From Candidatus Tayloriibacteriota bacterium (GTDB lineage: Bacteria; Patescibacteriota; Minisyncoccia; Phycocordibacterales; PALSA-1337), in contig PMZP01000046.1 in the NCBI GenBank assembly GCA_003170325.1, positions 3,391 to 13,921 of the forward strand: a DNA stretch of 10,531 nt. The letters run 5' to 3'. The position numbers and the translations under genes were made by a program. The notes under the pieces are model-generated. The model had not been told where the DNA came from. It worked only from the letters and a program-made list of their open reading frames with translations, and did not search any database. How positions within the stretch are numbered: position 1 is the first letter of the stretch; every line of letters begins with the position of its first letter. Positions 1 through 7,415 of this stretch are shown one piece after another.

Positions 1-1382
1 GGCTCTTCCTTTTGTATGAGCGAGTCAAGAACCGCGATCTTTGCCCAAATGATGTCCGTGGCCGCCTTCAGATCATAGCGATCGATGGCGGAGATAAATC
101 CGATCGACCACTCAATCTCCGGCAGTTTTATTTCATTGATATTCGCCTCGGCCATCTTCATGATCCTGCTCGTCAGATTCCCCAGCCCGTTGGCCAGATG
201 CGCGTTGTAGGCCTCTTTGAATTTCTCCATACTGAAGGAGCTGTCTTCGAAGGGATGCAATTCACGGGCGACGTAATAGCGCAAGGCATCGGTGCCATAT
301 TCTTTGACTACATCAAGAGGATCGACGCCATTGCCGAGAGACTTGGACATCTTGAGGCCGCCTTCGCCGGTAATGAAACCATCGACAACGATCTGCTTCG
401 AAGGAGGCAGTTTGACGGCCATGAGCATGGCCTGCCACATGGCGGATTGCTGACGCAGATTGTCTTTACCGCAGTATTGGACGGCGCCGCCGGAATCGAC
501 CCACCATTTTTGGAATTTTTCCTGATCATCCGGCCAACCGACGGCGGCTATATAGTTCACCAAGGCATCGAACCAGACGTACATGACATGAGTTGGATCA
601 TTGGGAACCGGAATGCCCCAAGGCATCTTGGTAGCCAACCGGGAGATGCTGAAATCCTCCAAACCACGCTCGACGAAAGCTTTGATCTCGTTCAGGCGGG
701 TGCTTGGGACTACGAATGGGATCGGTTTCGGAGCGTCTTCATCGGCTCTCCGGTTGCTAGTCATCCGCGGTCCATGCGAGCTTCCCTTCTCGTATAGATC
801 CATCAAAGCTTTCTGATAGACGCTGAAACGGAAAAAGTAATTCTCTTCTTCATAGACTTCCAATTCCGTGAGCGGATGCAGAGGACATTTGCCGTCCACC
901 AATTCCGATTCGGTCTTTTCCAATTCACAGCCGACGCAGTATTTGATCTTGTAATTCTTCTTGTAGATGAGTCCATTCCGGTCGGCGATCTTCCAGAATT
1001 CCTGGGCGGCCTTTATATGATCGGCGTCGGTAGTGCGGATAAAATTGAAGGTGATGCCTGGCTCATTTTCGGCGATGCCAAGGACGGGCAGAAGCTCTTT
1101 GAATTTGGCGGCGGCTTCATCGGCGTATTCTTGCGGCTGTTTATGGGATTGTTGAGCCTTCTGGTAGATCTTCAAGCCGTGCTCATCGGTACCGGTATTG
1201 AAAAACACTTCATGGCCTTGTAGCTTCTTCGCCCGCGCGATTATGTCGGCACGTATGAGCTCCATGGCAAAGCCGATATGCGGCTCGGCATTGACATAAG
1301 GTAAGGTCGTTGTTATGTAAAATGGCGGTTTGGGCGAGTTGGCCGCATTTTTTGACGCGTCTTTCGTGGCAGTTTTAGACAT
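1..1382 (-). CDS. metG: Methionyl-tRNA synthetase, C-terminus cut by window edge
   Basis: Cytoplasmic class I synthetase that charges tRNA-Met using ATP. I translated 460 codons from the ATG at 1380-1382 to the left edge without a stop, so the protein is nearly complete. The Rossmann signature is HIGF at residues 35-38 (canonical HIGH) and KMSKS is at 344-348. A zinc knuckle of Thermus type is visible: C149, C152, C166, H169. Residues about 303-320 hold the conserved YCGKDNLRQQ segment. Residues 381-460 begin the helical anticodon-binding domain; any C-terminal EMAPII-type tail would lie outside. Residues about 200-225 (Arg/Asp/Pro-rich) look longer than this loop usually is before the helix that leads to the central core. 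There is no Shine-Dalgarno sequence; a TAAGAT hexamer lies 9 nt upstream. Identification is secure; the HIGF variant and the loop insert are the oddities. Confidence 0.96.
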   Translation of the reverse strand, partial: MSKTATKDASKNAANSPKPPFYITTTLPYVNAEPHIGFAMELIRADIIARAKKLQGHEVFFNTGTDEHGLKIYQKAQQSHKQPQEYADEAAAKFKELLPVLGIAENEPGITFNFIRTTDADHIKAAQEFWKIADRNGLIYKKNYKIKYCVGCELEKTESELVDGKCPLHPLTELEVYEEENYFFRFSVYQKALMDLYEKGSSHGPRMTSNRRADEDAPKPIPFVVPSTRLNEIKAFVERGLEDFSISRLATKMPWGIPVPNDPTHVMYVWFDALVNYIAAVGWPDDQEKFQKWWVDSGGAVQYCGKDNLRQQSAMWQAMLMAVKLPPSKQIVVDGFITGEGGLKMSKSLGNGVDPLDVVKEYGTDALRYYVARELHPFEDSSFSMEKFKEAYNAHLANGLGNLTSRIMKMAEANINEIKLPEIEWSIGFISAIDRYDLKAATDIIWAKIAVLDSLIQKEE

Positions 1383-1391
1383 ATAGAAGTT

Positions 1392-1400
1392 ATCTTAGCA
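1392..1400 (-). promoter_or_regulatory. Extended -10 element of metG
   Basis: Read on the minus strand this is TGC followed by TAAGAT (5 of 6 consensus bases if TAAGAT is compared with TATAAT allowing one change at each of positions 3 and 5, strictly 4 of 6). It ends 9 nt before the metG ATG, so transcription would start at or a few bases before the start codon. No clear -35 hexamer and no purine-rich ribosome site are seen between it and the ATG. Predicted by eye only. Confidence 0.4.
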
Positions 1401-1458
1401 GAAAATGGGAGGAAAATCTTATTTGTTCTGACCGTGAATGAAAGCCGAGGTTCGATTC

Positions 1459-1478
1459 TCTATTAGTTGACTAATAGA
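1459..1478. promoter_or_regulatory. Operator-like inverted repeat over the -35 of the 305-aa gene
   Basis: TCTATTAG, a TTGA spacer, then CTAATAGA: a perfect 8-bp inverted repeat. Its centre and right arm contain the TTGACT -35 hexamer (1467-1472) of the downstream gene. A dimeric regulator bound here would block RNA polymerase. There is no T-run after it, so it is not a terminator. That it is an operator is inference; the symmetry is directly visible. Confidence 0.45.
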
Positions 1479-1495
1479 TATAACTATGCTAGACT
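1467..1495 (+). promoter_or_regulatory. Sigma-70-type promoter of the 305-aa gene
   Basis: TTGACT (1467-1472, 5 of 6), a 17-bp spacer, then TAGACT (1490-1495, 4 of 6). An overlapping TATGCT at 1485-1490 is an alternative -10 but gives only a 12-bp spacer. The predicted start near 1502 leaves a leader of about 64 nt before the ATG at 1566. The promoter overlaps the in-frame TTG at 1467, which argues against that TTG as the translation start. Confidence 0.5.
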
Positions 1496-1555
1496 ATTTA
1501 ACAGGAGTCCATTTTCAATTCACGATAACCAAGCGTCGAAACGACGCGCAACAAC

Positions 1556-1560
1556 AAGGA
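1556..1560 (+). promoter_or_regulatory. Shine-Dalgarno sequence deciding the start at 1566
   Basis: AAGGA ends 5 nt before the ATG at 1566. The reading frame stays open upstream to a TTG at 1467, but that codon lies inside the -35 element and has no ribosome site, so 1566 is preferred. Confidence 0.65.
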
Positions 1561-1565
1561 CAGTA

Positions 1566-2483
1566 ATGAAGATAACGAATGTAACTGCAAAGCAACACTA
1601 CAGCGGTATTCCGCTACAAAGATGGAACAGTGTCATCGCGGCACTAAACTGCTATGACTCTGGACGAGTTCCCAGTGCTCAAGCCACGCATGACCAACTT
1701 CATAAGGACGTCAGTGACGGCGACAAGACTGGCGGCTTCGCAACCATGTTCCTCGTGGCCAGTATCGGTGAGATCGCAGAGACCCGCGGAGGGTTCGTCA
1801 CGAAAATGCTCGCCGAGGCCGAGGAAGCCCTTAAAACGAGGGATCAGTGGTCGCGACATTACGACTACGACGGTATGGGCACGTCTTTCTTCAAGACCAG
1901 CGTCAACATCGGTATCATCGATCGCCAGAAAGAGCTTTTCGTGCTCGGCATCAATGCAGCCTATGTCGGTGATAAGCCGGAGGAGAATCTGTCCGAAAAG
2001 CTCCATATCCCCCGAGCGATGCTCTCAAGTTCGGTCATCATCGAGACGGATCAACTGCCCGACAATCGTTTTGCGTTCGACTTCGAGGCTATCCTGCGCA
2101 AGCTGGACAGCGTCCTCGGGACGAAGGTGATTTACGGCAAGGATGTTGTCAAAGAACTCATGGGCAACACGGAGTTCGAGGACACGTCCTTTGCGCTTCC
2201 TGCGCCCGACGGCCTATGTGTGACACTGGATCTCGGCCGCGTTGAACGCCGTTTCAAATACGATGATAAGCGCCAAAAGATCGAAACGTGGAAGGCCACG
2301 GACGCAATTCTCACCGGCCTTTTGGCGGATTCGTACGAACATGAAGGAGCCAAAGCTCCGCCGACCCTCGTCATCCACATCACGCAACCGAAGTCGGACG
2401 ATGAGAGTTGTGCGATCTGGCAACAGGCAGACAAGGACAAGATTCTCGCCCTCACGGAAAAAATCGTCAAGGCGCTGAAATAG
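1566..2483 (+). CDS. Unrecognised soluble protein, 305 aa
   Basis: I do not recognise this protein. It is a complete 305-residue ORF with ATG, Shine-Dalgarno, promoter and terminator, so it is very probably real. No signal peptide or membrane segment is visible. It is charged and rather acidic. The N-terminal half has a Gly/Thr/Ala-rich stretch (GGFATMFLVASIGE, about residues 56-69) followed by a helical Ala/Glu-rich segment. The middle has alternating hydrophobic strands (SVNIGIIDRQKELFVLGINAAYVG). The C-terminal half has a strand pair around CVTLDLGRVERRFKYDD and ends in a Lys-rich amphipathic helix. There are few cysteines and no HxxEH, P-loop, GxSxG or similar catalytic signature. It is on the opposite strand from metG and most neighbours and stands as a single-gene unit. 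An operator-like palindrome over its -35 suggests regulated expression. No function is offered. Confidence 0.8.
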   Translation: MKITNVTAKQHYSGIPLQRWNSVIAALNCYDSGRVPSAQATHDQLHKDVSDGDKTGGFATMFLVASIGEIAETRGGFVTKMLAEAEEALKTRDQWSRHYDYDGMGTSFFKTSVNIGIIDRQKELFVLGINAAYVGDKPEENLSEKLHIPRAMLSSSVIIETDQLPDNRFAFDFEAILRKLDSVLGTKVIYGKDVVKELMGNTEFEDTSFALPAPDGLCVTLDLGRVERRFKYDDKRQKIETWKATDAILTGLLADSYEHEGAKAPPTLVIHITQPKSDDESCAIWQQADKDKILALTEKIVKALK

Positions 2484-2505
2484 TCGCCGATGATCAATTC
2501 CAAAC

Positions 2506-2543
2506 AACCCACCATCTGGAAAACCTGCTTCGGTGGGTTTTTT
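2506..2543 (+). terminator. Intrinsic terminator of the 305-aa gene
   Basis: AACCCACC (2506-2513) pairs perfectly with GGTGGGTT (2532-2539) across an 18-nt loop, followed by T residues to 2543. It starts 22 nt after the TAG stop. The loop contains GGAAAACC, which can form a short inner hairpin. The same layout recurs at 10063-10104. Confidence 0.85.
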
Positions 2544-2687
2544 CTTATATCCATGGCGTATTGATTACAGGTGCAGGTGTAGTAGTTAATGCTAAGCGAG
2601 TATAGTTCACCGAGGCTGGTCGAATGCAGTCACCATATTTCAATAGTTCTAAAACCACCCCATTGGGTCACAGGAGAGTAACCATTT
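2544..2687. other. Non-coding gap, possible remnant sequence
   Basis: 144 bp between the terminator of the 305-aa gene and the stop of the decayed minus-strand gene. No start-to-stop gene is convincing. On the minus strand one frame is stop-free from 2667 down to 2548 but lacks a start codon. A weak hairpin (ACCC 2657-2660 with GGGT 2665-2668), followed on the minus strand by GG and four Ts, could be a poor terminator for the pseudogene. I see no tRNA. Confidence 0.4.
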
Positions 2688-3015
2688 CTATCTTTCATCC
2701 TCTATGCCCAAAGTATAGATATTCTGAATGCCATGTCTGATCTTTGAATATGGCATGACGCTCCAGAAATTTATATTGCCATCACCTATTCTTCGAAGCA
2801 CAGTCCTGACTTTGATCTTGTTATCACCGACGATAGCCACCAAACCCCAATACTCCACTTCTCTCCCGATTAGATGAGAACTGCAGATGATGGAATCCAT
2901 CTGAATTCAACACAGTCTGTATCTTGAAATACGGATTGTAAATAGTCTCCTGCGCTGTGAAGATCTTAGTGGCCTTTTCCTTGCGTATAATAAAATAATT
3001 TATTTCTGGATCCAT
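2688..3015 (-). pseudogene. Decayed small gene split by a frameshift/deletion near 2861
   Basis: Two overlapping minus-strand frames look like halves of one small protein. The first starts at ATG 3015 (MDPEINYFIIRKEK) and carries NPYFKIQTVLNSDGFHHLQF before running to a stop at 2824. The second, one frame over, resumes at EVEYWGLVAIVGD (from about 2861) and continues through KVRTVLRRIGDGNINFWSVM to GIEDER and a TAG at 2688. Joining the frames at about 2860-2863 gives a sensible product of about 109 residues. I recall this as a recurrent small hypothetical family of Parcubacteria-type genomes in which a further segment lies between the halves, so a deletion with frame change is likelier than one extra base. 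That recollection is unverified. Function is unknown; the VLRRIGDGN..FWSVM end resembles the core strands of small RelE/barnase-like toxins, as speculation only. A sequencing error is the alternative. Confidence 0.6.
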
Positions 3016-3027
3016 GTTGTTTGTTAC

Positions 3028-3050
3028 AAAAAACACCTCGCGAGAGGCGT
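3028..3050 (-). terminator. Intrinsic terminator downstream of the AI-2E permease gene
   Basis: On the minus strand ACGCCTC, loop TCGC, GAGGTGT form a 7-bp stem (one G-T pair) followed by a run of Ts (positions 3033 down to 3028). It lies about 120 nt past the permease stop at 3170 and just before the ATG of the decayed gene at 3015, so it separates the two units. The stretch 3051-3169 between stop and terminator holds nothing I recognise. Confidence 0.75.
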
Positions 3051-3169
3051 CTTCTGTTGTGTCTGCTCTTCAGTTTAGGGAAATTCCATGACTGAACGGG
3101 GATTGCGCCCACAGACACATCGACATATTACTTCGACGAGATTACCGGAGTCAAGAGATTGACGACAGA

Positions 3170-4267
3170 TCACGAACCCTCCTTCCCCGTCATGGCCCTT
3201 TCCGCCGTTTCTTGCTTCTTGTATTTTTCGATGTCGTGGATGTATTCCATGAGGACTGCTGACAATGGCACCGCGATGAGAGCTCCGAGAAGACCGGCTA
3301 GCTTGGCGCCGATGACCAAGGCCAGGATGACGACGATGGGAGAGATGCCGACGACTTTTTTCACCACAAGCGGATAGAAGAGCTGGCTTTCGAACTGGTA
3401 GATGATGAGATAGAGACCGACTAGGAGGGCACCGGTGCCGACACCTTTATCGGCAAAGGCGATAAGGATGGCCGGCACGGAAGAGATGATCGGACCAAAG
3501 ACCGGGATGATCTCCATGATTCCGGCAAAAACGGCTAAAAGCAGCGCATGAGGAATGCCGACCAAGATGAGCACTAGGTAGACCAGGAGGCCGACGACCA
3601 ATCCGAGGATGACTTGTCCCTGCAGCCAGAGGCCGATCTTCCTCTGCGAACGCTTCCACAATCCGACGATGTATTCATGATGCTTGACCGGGGCGACGAT
3701 ACGCAGAAAGTCAGCCACGCCCTCTTCCTGGACGGACAAATAGAAGGAGAGGACTACGATGAGTAGGAACGAGAAGACGCCTCCAAATAGCACGCTAGCG
3801 GTCTTGAAAGCGCTAGTCGAGCTGCCAACGATGATATTCTGCAGGCCATTGACTAAGTCCGCCAGCGAGACCGAGTGCGCTTCCAGGGCGGTAGAGACGC
3901 TGGTTCCGAAATTGACTCCGAGATTCGAGACTGGATTCCAAAGATCTTCCAGGGATACATTCTGGGGAAGATTATTCATGAACTGGATAGCATCGTTAGC
4001 CACCACCGGCACAAAGAAGATGAGAATGCCGGCCAACACAGCGGCCATAAGGATATAGATTATGATCACGCCAATGATGCGGTGGATCTTGAGTCGTTTG
4101 AGACGACGAACGACCGGTTCGACAGCAGAGGCGATGATGACAGCGGCCAGGACTACCAATAAGATATCGGTCATCTTGTAGATAGCGAACAAGAGGACGA
4201 TGAACAGGAAAAAGCGCACGATGGTGCCGGTGTTGATATTCACATGTATGTCGCGAGATGGTGGCAT
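3170..4267 (-). CDS. AI-2E/PerM-family multi-pass membrane protein
   Basis: Inner-membrane protein of the AI-2E transporter (PerM, YhhT, TqsA) family, which includes autoinducer exporters and Na+/H+ antiporters; the substrate cannot be read from sequence. It has 365 residues, a normal length. Two hydrophobic helices are near the N-terminus (about 17-50), another at about 65-90, a long soluble segment at about 95-155, then the C-terminal bundle. Family signatures are present: GIMEIIPVFGP (about 249-259) and FYPLVVKKVVGISPIVV (about 297-313), then AGLLGALIAVPLSAV. The C-terminal tail is charged. I chose the ATG at 4267 rather than the in-frame GTG at 4285, because a TGT-TATACT extended -10 lies between them. 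It is a single gene with a terminator at 3028-3050. No Shine-Dalgarno sequence is seen. Confidence 0.93.
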   Translation of the reverse strand: MPPSRDIHVNINTGTIVRFFLFIVLLFAIYKMTDILLVVLAAVIIASAVEPVVRRLKRLKIHRIIGVIIIYILMAAVLAGILIFFVPVVANDAIQFMNNLPQNVSLEDLWNPVSNLGVNFGTSVSTALEAHSVSLADLVNGLQNIIVGSSTSAFKTASVLFGGVFSFLLIVVLSFYLSVQEEGVADFLRIVAPVKHHEYIVGLWKRSQRKIGLWLQGQVILGLVVGLLVYLVLILVGIPHALLLAVFAGIMEIIPVFGPIISSVPAILIAFADKGVGTGALLVGLYLIIYQFESQLFYPLVVKKVVGISPIVVILALVIGAKLAGLLGALIAVPLSAVLMEYIHDIEKYKKQETAERAMTGKEGS

Positions 4268-4273
4268 GTTATT

Positions 4274-4282
4274 AGTATAACA
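4274..4282 (-). promoter_or_regulatory. Extended -10 element of the AI-2E gene
   Basis: Minus strand TGT followed by TATACT (5 of 6 consensus), ending 6 nt before the ATG at 4267. This predicts a leaderless transcript. The -35 position falls inside the left arm of the large inverted repeat at 4289-4464 and does not match TTGACA, so recognition would rely on the extended -10. Confidence 0.55.
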
Positions 4283-4288
4283 CAACGG

Positions 4289-4464
4289 CTCGGCGATGCT
4301 GCCTTCGAACGAGGCGAGGACTGTTTGAGCGACTATGAATTGCTTGGTAAAAGGTGAAAGTTAGCGGGAATTGCGAAAGCGAAGCTTTGAGCAATTCCTG
4401 AACCTTATACCTAGCAATTCAAGAAGCGAGTTCCGCAGACGAGTGAGAAGACAGCATCGCCGAG
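4289..4464. repeat. 176-bp nested inverted repeat between M16 and AI-2E genes
   Basis: Non-coding palindromic element with three nested paired blocks. The outer arms CTCGGCGATGCTG (4289-4301) and CAGCATCGCCGAG (4452-4464) match perfectly over 13 bp; after one mismatch four more bases pair (4303-4306 with 4447-4450). The middle arms 4337-4355 and 4402-4420 match at 17 of 19 positions. The inner arms GGAATTGC (4367-4374) and GCAATTCC (4391-4398) match perfectly, with AAAGC/GCTTT closing a GAA loop at the apex. It begins 2 bp past the M16 stop and reaches the -35 region of the AI-2E gene. No T-run follows it on the minus strand, and no clear target-site duplication flanks it. It could be a MITE-like element, a transcript-processing or stability hairpin after M16, or a regulatory structure. 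Confidence 0.8.
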
Positions 4465-4466
4465 AC

Positions 4467-5738
4467 TTAATTGAATTTAAAATAACTCGTAAACCCAGTA
4501 CCATCCTTGAACTTCCCTACCACCGCCATATTCAAGCCCTCATTCACGAAGATCTCTTGCGCCAGCTTCCGGACGTCGGCGGCGGTAACGGCATTCACCT
4601 TCTTGATGATCTCCTCGGGATATTCGATGCTGTGCTTCAAGACTTCTTGGAAGCCATAGAATTCAGCGCGCGATTCTGAAGTCTCCAGATCAAGCAGAGT
4701 GGTGCCGGAGATATAATCTTTGGCCTTTTTTATCTCCGTTTCGGGAACAAGCTCGGTCTTCAAACGGTCACATTCAGTGAGAATGCCTTTGACGCCCTCT
4801 TCGACGCGGGAATTATCGAGCCCTGCGGAGATGGAGAGGAAGCCATGGTCAGTGAAGGGATTATGTTCGGTTCTCACGTAATAGCAGATACCCAACTGAT
4901 CGCGCATCTTTGAGAAAAGCCGCGAGCTCATACCTCGCCCGAGCACAGTCGAGAGCACGTGCATGGCCGATATCCTGTCATCAAATAATGAAAAGGTGCG
5001 CGTGCCGATGACGATATGCGTCTGGTCGGTCTCTTTGAATTCGGTCTTGACCTGCGGAGCGCTCTGCGATTCTTTGACGACGGCTTTCCCCTGCTTGGGA
5101 CCGCTGGATATTTTCTTGAACGCCTTTTCCACGGCTTTGCCGATAGTCGGCTCGTCGAACGAACCAGCCACGATGACCGTCGTCGCTCCAGAGACATAAT
5201 TCTTGCCGCGATAGTCAGTGAATTGTCCGCGACCGAATGATTTGACATTGGCTTCGGTTCCGGCCACGTTCCATCCAGCCGGCTGGTCGCCATACAATAG
5301 TTCCATGAATATGTCGTGAACGTGCTGTTGCGGCAGGTCCTGATACATGCGGATCTCTTCGATGATCACACCTTTCTCTTTGGTGATCTCGGCCTCTTCA
5401 AAGAGCGGATCGACGTACATGTCGGAGACGATGTCGAGAACAGTATCGAGATGGCGTGAGGCGGATTTGGCGTAATAGCCTGTGAATTCCTGCGCGGTGA
5501 AAGCATTGTAATTGGCGCCGATCGAGTCTAGTTCGCGAGAGATGTCGATGGCCTTGGGCCGCTTGGTGGTGCCTTTGAAGACCATGTGCTCCAGAAAATG
5601 CGAAAGGCCGCTTATCTCCTTGGTCTCATATTTCGAGCCGGCTTCCACCATGACGAGAACGGTCACCGCCGGATTGTCGGGCATAGGCACCGTTATGAGC
5701 CGCAAGCCATTTGGTAAGATGGTTTTAGAGAATTTCAT
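4467..5738 (-). CDS. M16-family zinc metallopeptidase (MPP/PqqL-like)
   Basis: Zinc endopeptidase of family M16 (pitrilysin/mitochondrial processing peptidase type). The inverted zinc motif HFLEH is at residues 47-51, with the further ligand expected in GVIIEEIRMYQD (E127 or E128). The domain begins at ILPNGLRLI and has the usual FKGTTKR and NAFTAQEFTGYY segments. The second half (from about residue 230) carries LGRGMSSRLFSKMRDQLGICYYV, the family's substrate-contacting R/Y region. At 423 residues it is the standard single-chain two-domain size, complete and intact. No signal peptide is visible, so it is probably cytoplasmic, perhaps degrading peptides. It has no Shine-Dalgarno sequence; a TACATT hexamer sits 7 nt before the ATG. 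It ends 2 bp from the 176-bp palindrome. Confidence 0.96.
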   Translation of the reverse strand: MKFSKTILPNGLRLITVPMPDNPAVTVLVMVEAGSKYETKEISGLSHFLEHMVFKGTTKRPKAIDISRELDSIGANYNAFTAQEFTGYYAKSASRHLDTVLDIVSDMYVDPLFEEAEITKEKGVIIEEIRMYQDLPQQHVHDIFMELLYGDQPAGWNVAGTEANVKSFGRGQFTDYRGKNYVSGATTVIVAGSFDEPTIGKAVEKAFKKISSGPKQGKAVVKESQSAPQVKTEFKETDQTHIVIGTRTFSLFDDRISAMHVLSTVLGRGMSSRLFSKMRDQLGICYYVRTEHNPFTDHGFLSISAGLDNSRVEEGVKGILTECDRLKTELVPETEIKKAKDYISGTTLLDLETSESRAEFYGFQEVLKHSIEYPEEIIKKVNAVTAADVRKLAQEIFVNEGLNMAVVGKFKDGTGFTSYFKFN

Positions 5739-5745
5739 AGAGGTA

Positions 5746-5774
5746 AATGTAACACACAGAGCGGAATTTGAGAA
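5746..5774 (-). promoter_or_regulatory. Predicted promoter of the M16 gene
   Basis: Minus strand: TTCTCA (5769-5774, 4 of 6), a 17-bp spacer ending in TGT, then TACATT (5746-5751, 4 of 6). The -10 ends 7 nt before the ATG, so the transcript would be leaderless. Individual matches are modest; the support is that the same spacing recurs at other minus-strand genes here. Confidence 0.4.
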
Positions 5775-5886
5775 TCAGTCACTATTATCATCCAATAATG
5801 AAAAGCGGCCCCATCAAACAGTATTATTTTTAACTCAATTGCCCGACCGTAACGAGCAGGACCGTCCGGATGACCTCATACTTTTA

Positions 5887-5915
5887 TTCACACAAATTGA
5901 TTTGCATGATATAAT
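5887..5915 (+). promoter_or_regulatory. Near-consensus orphan promoter on the plus strand
   Basis: TTCACA (5887-5892, 5 of 6), an exact 17-bp spacer ending in TGA, then TATAAT (5910-5915, 6 of 6 with extended -10). It is the best promoter match I found in the window. Transcription would start near 5922 and run rightward into the 3' end of glyS in antisense. No gene with a ribosome site follows, so an untranslated or antisense RNA is possible. In this AT-rich stretch a chance match cannot be excluded. Confidence 0.5.
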
Positions 5916-5920
5916 CAACG

Positions 5921-5932
5921 GCTCTACAGAGC
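5921..5932. promoter_or_regulatory. Short palindrome at the start site of the orphan promoter
   Basis: GCTCT, AC, AGAGC: a 5-bp inverted repeat placed exactly where transcription from the 5887-5915 promoter should begin. It may be an operator or the first hairpin of an RNA. It is short enough to occur by chance. Confidence 0.3.
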
Positions 5933-6053
5933 TATATATTCTCTTCATTACGCAACAAATTACACAATTCCTGTCAATGAAAAATTCCGACGATAACCAC
6001 TTCCACTGGGAGGCTGTTAATCTTCACTGCAAAATAAATACTAACCGGCCCGA

Positions 6054-7391
<1,338 letters not shown>

Positions 7392-7397
7392 ACCGTC

Positions 7398-7403
7398 ATT
7401 CTA
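7398..7403 (-). promoter_or_regulatory. -10 element of glyS
   Basis: Minus strand TAGAAT (5 of 6 consensus), ending 6 nt before the glyS ATG, in the 24-bp gap after the upstream gene. No convincing -35 is seen; that position lies in the 3' end of the upstream coding region. It fits the leaderless layout of the other minus-strand genes. Confidence 0.45.
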
Positions 7404-7415
7404 TATTAAATGGAA

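Larger units (their letters stand above)
5739..6053. other. AT-rich intergenic region between M16 and glyS
   Basis: 315 bp lacking a convincing gene. It holds the predicted M16 promoter at its left end and a near-consensus plus-strand promoter at 5887-5915 with a small palindrome at its predicted start site. A plus-strand frame stays open across it but has no ribosome site and runs antisense into glyS. I see no tRNA fold, and no good terminator after glyS. Confidence 0.5.

Noticed and set aside
12..797. 261-codon plus-strand ORF
   Set aside because: It is antisense to metG, whose minus-strand frame carries HIGF, KMSKS and a zinc knuckle; the antisense protein has no recognisable features.
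1447..1466. GGTTCGATTC-like tRNA T-loop
   Set aside because: The flanking bases do not form the 5-bp T-stem and no acceptor, D or anticodon arms can be placed.
1467..1565. N-terminal extension of the 305-aa protein from TTG 1467
   Set aside because: The TTG is part of the -35 hexamer and palindrome, and the ATG at 1566 has a well placed AAGGA.
4289..4464. The palindrome as an integron attC site
   Set aside because: The ends lack the RYYYAAC and GTTRRRY core boxes, and there is no integrase or cassette array in the window.
4289..4464. The palindrome as an intrinsic terminator for M16
   Set aside because: Neither the outer nor the inner stems are followed by a T-run on the minus strand.
4977..5806. 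Near-identical short stretches TCATCAAATAATGAAAAGG and TCATCCAATAATGAAAAGC
   Set aside because: A single 17 of 19 match, one copy coding inside M16 and the other intergenic, with no extended similarity; probably chance in AT-rich sequence.
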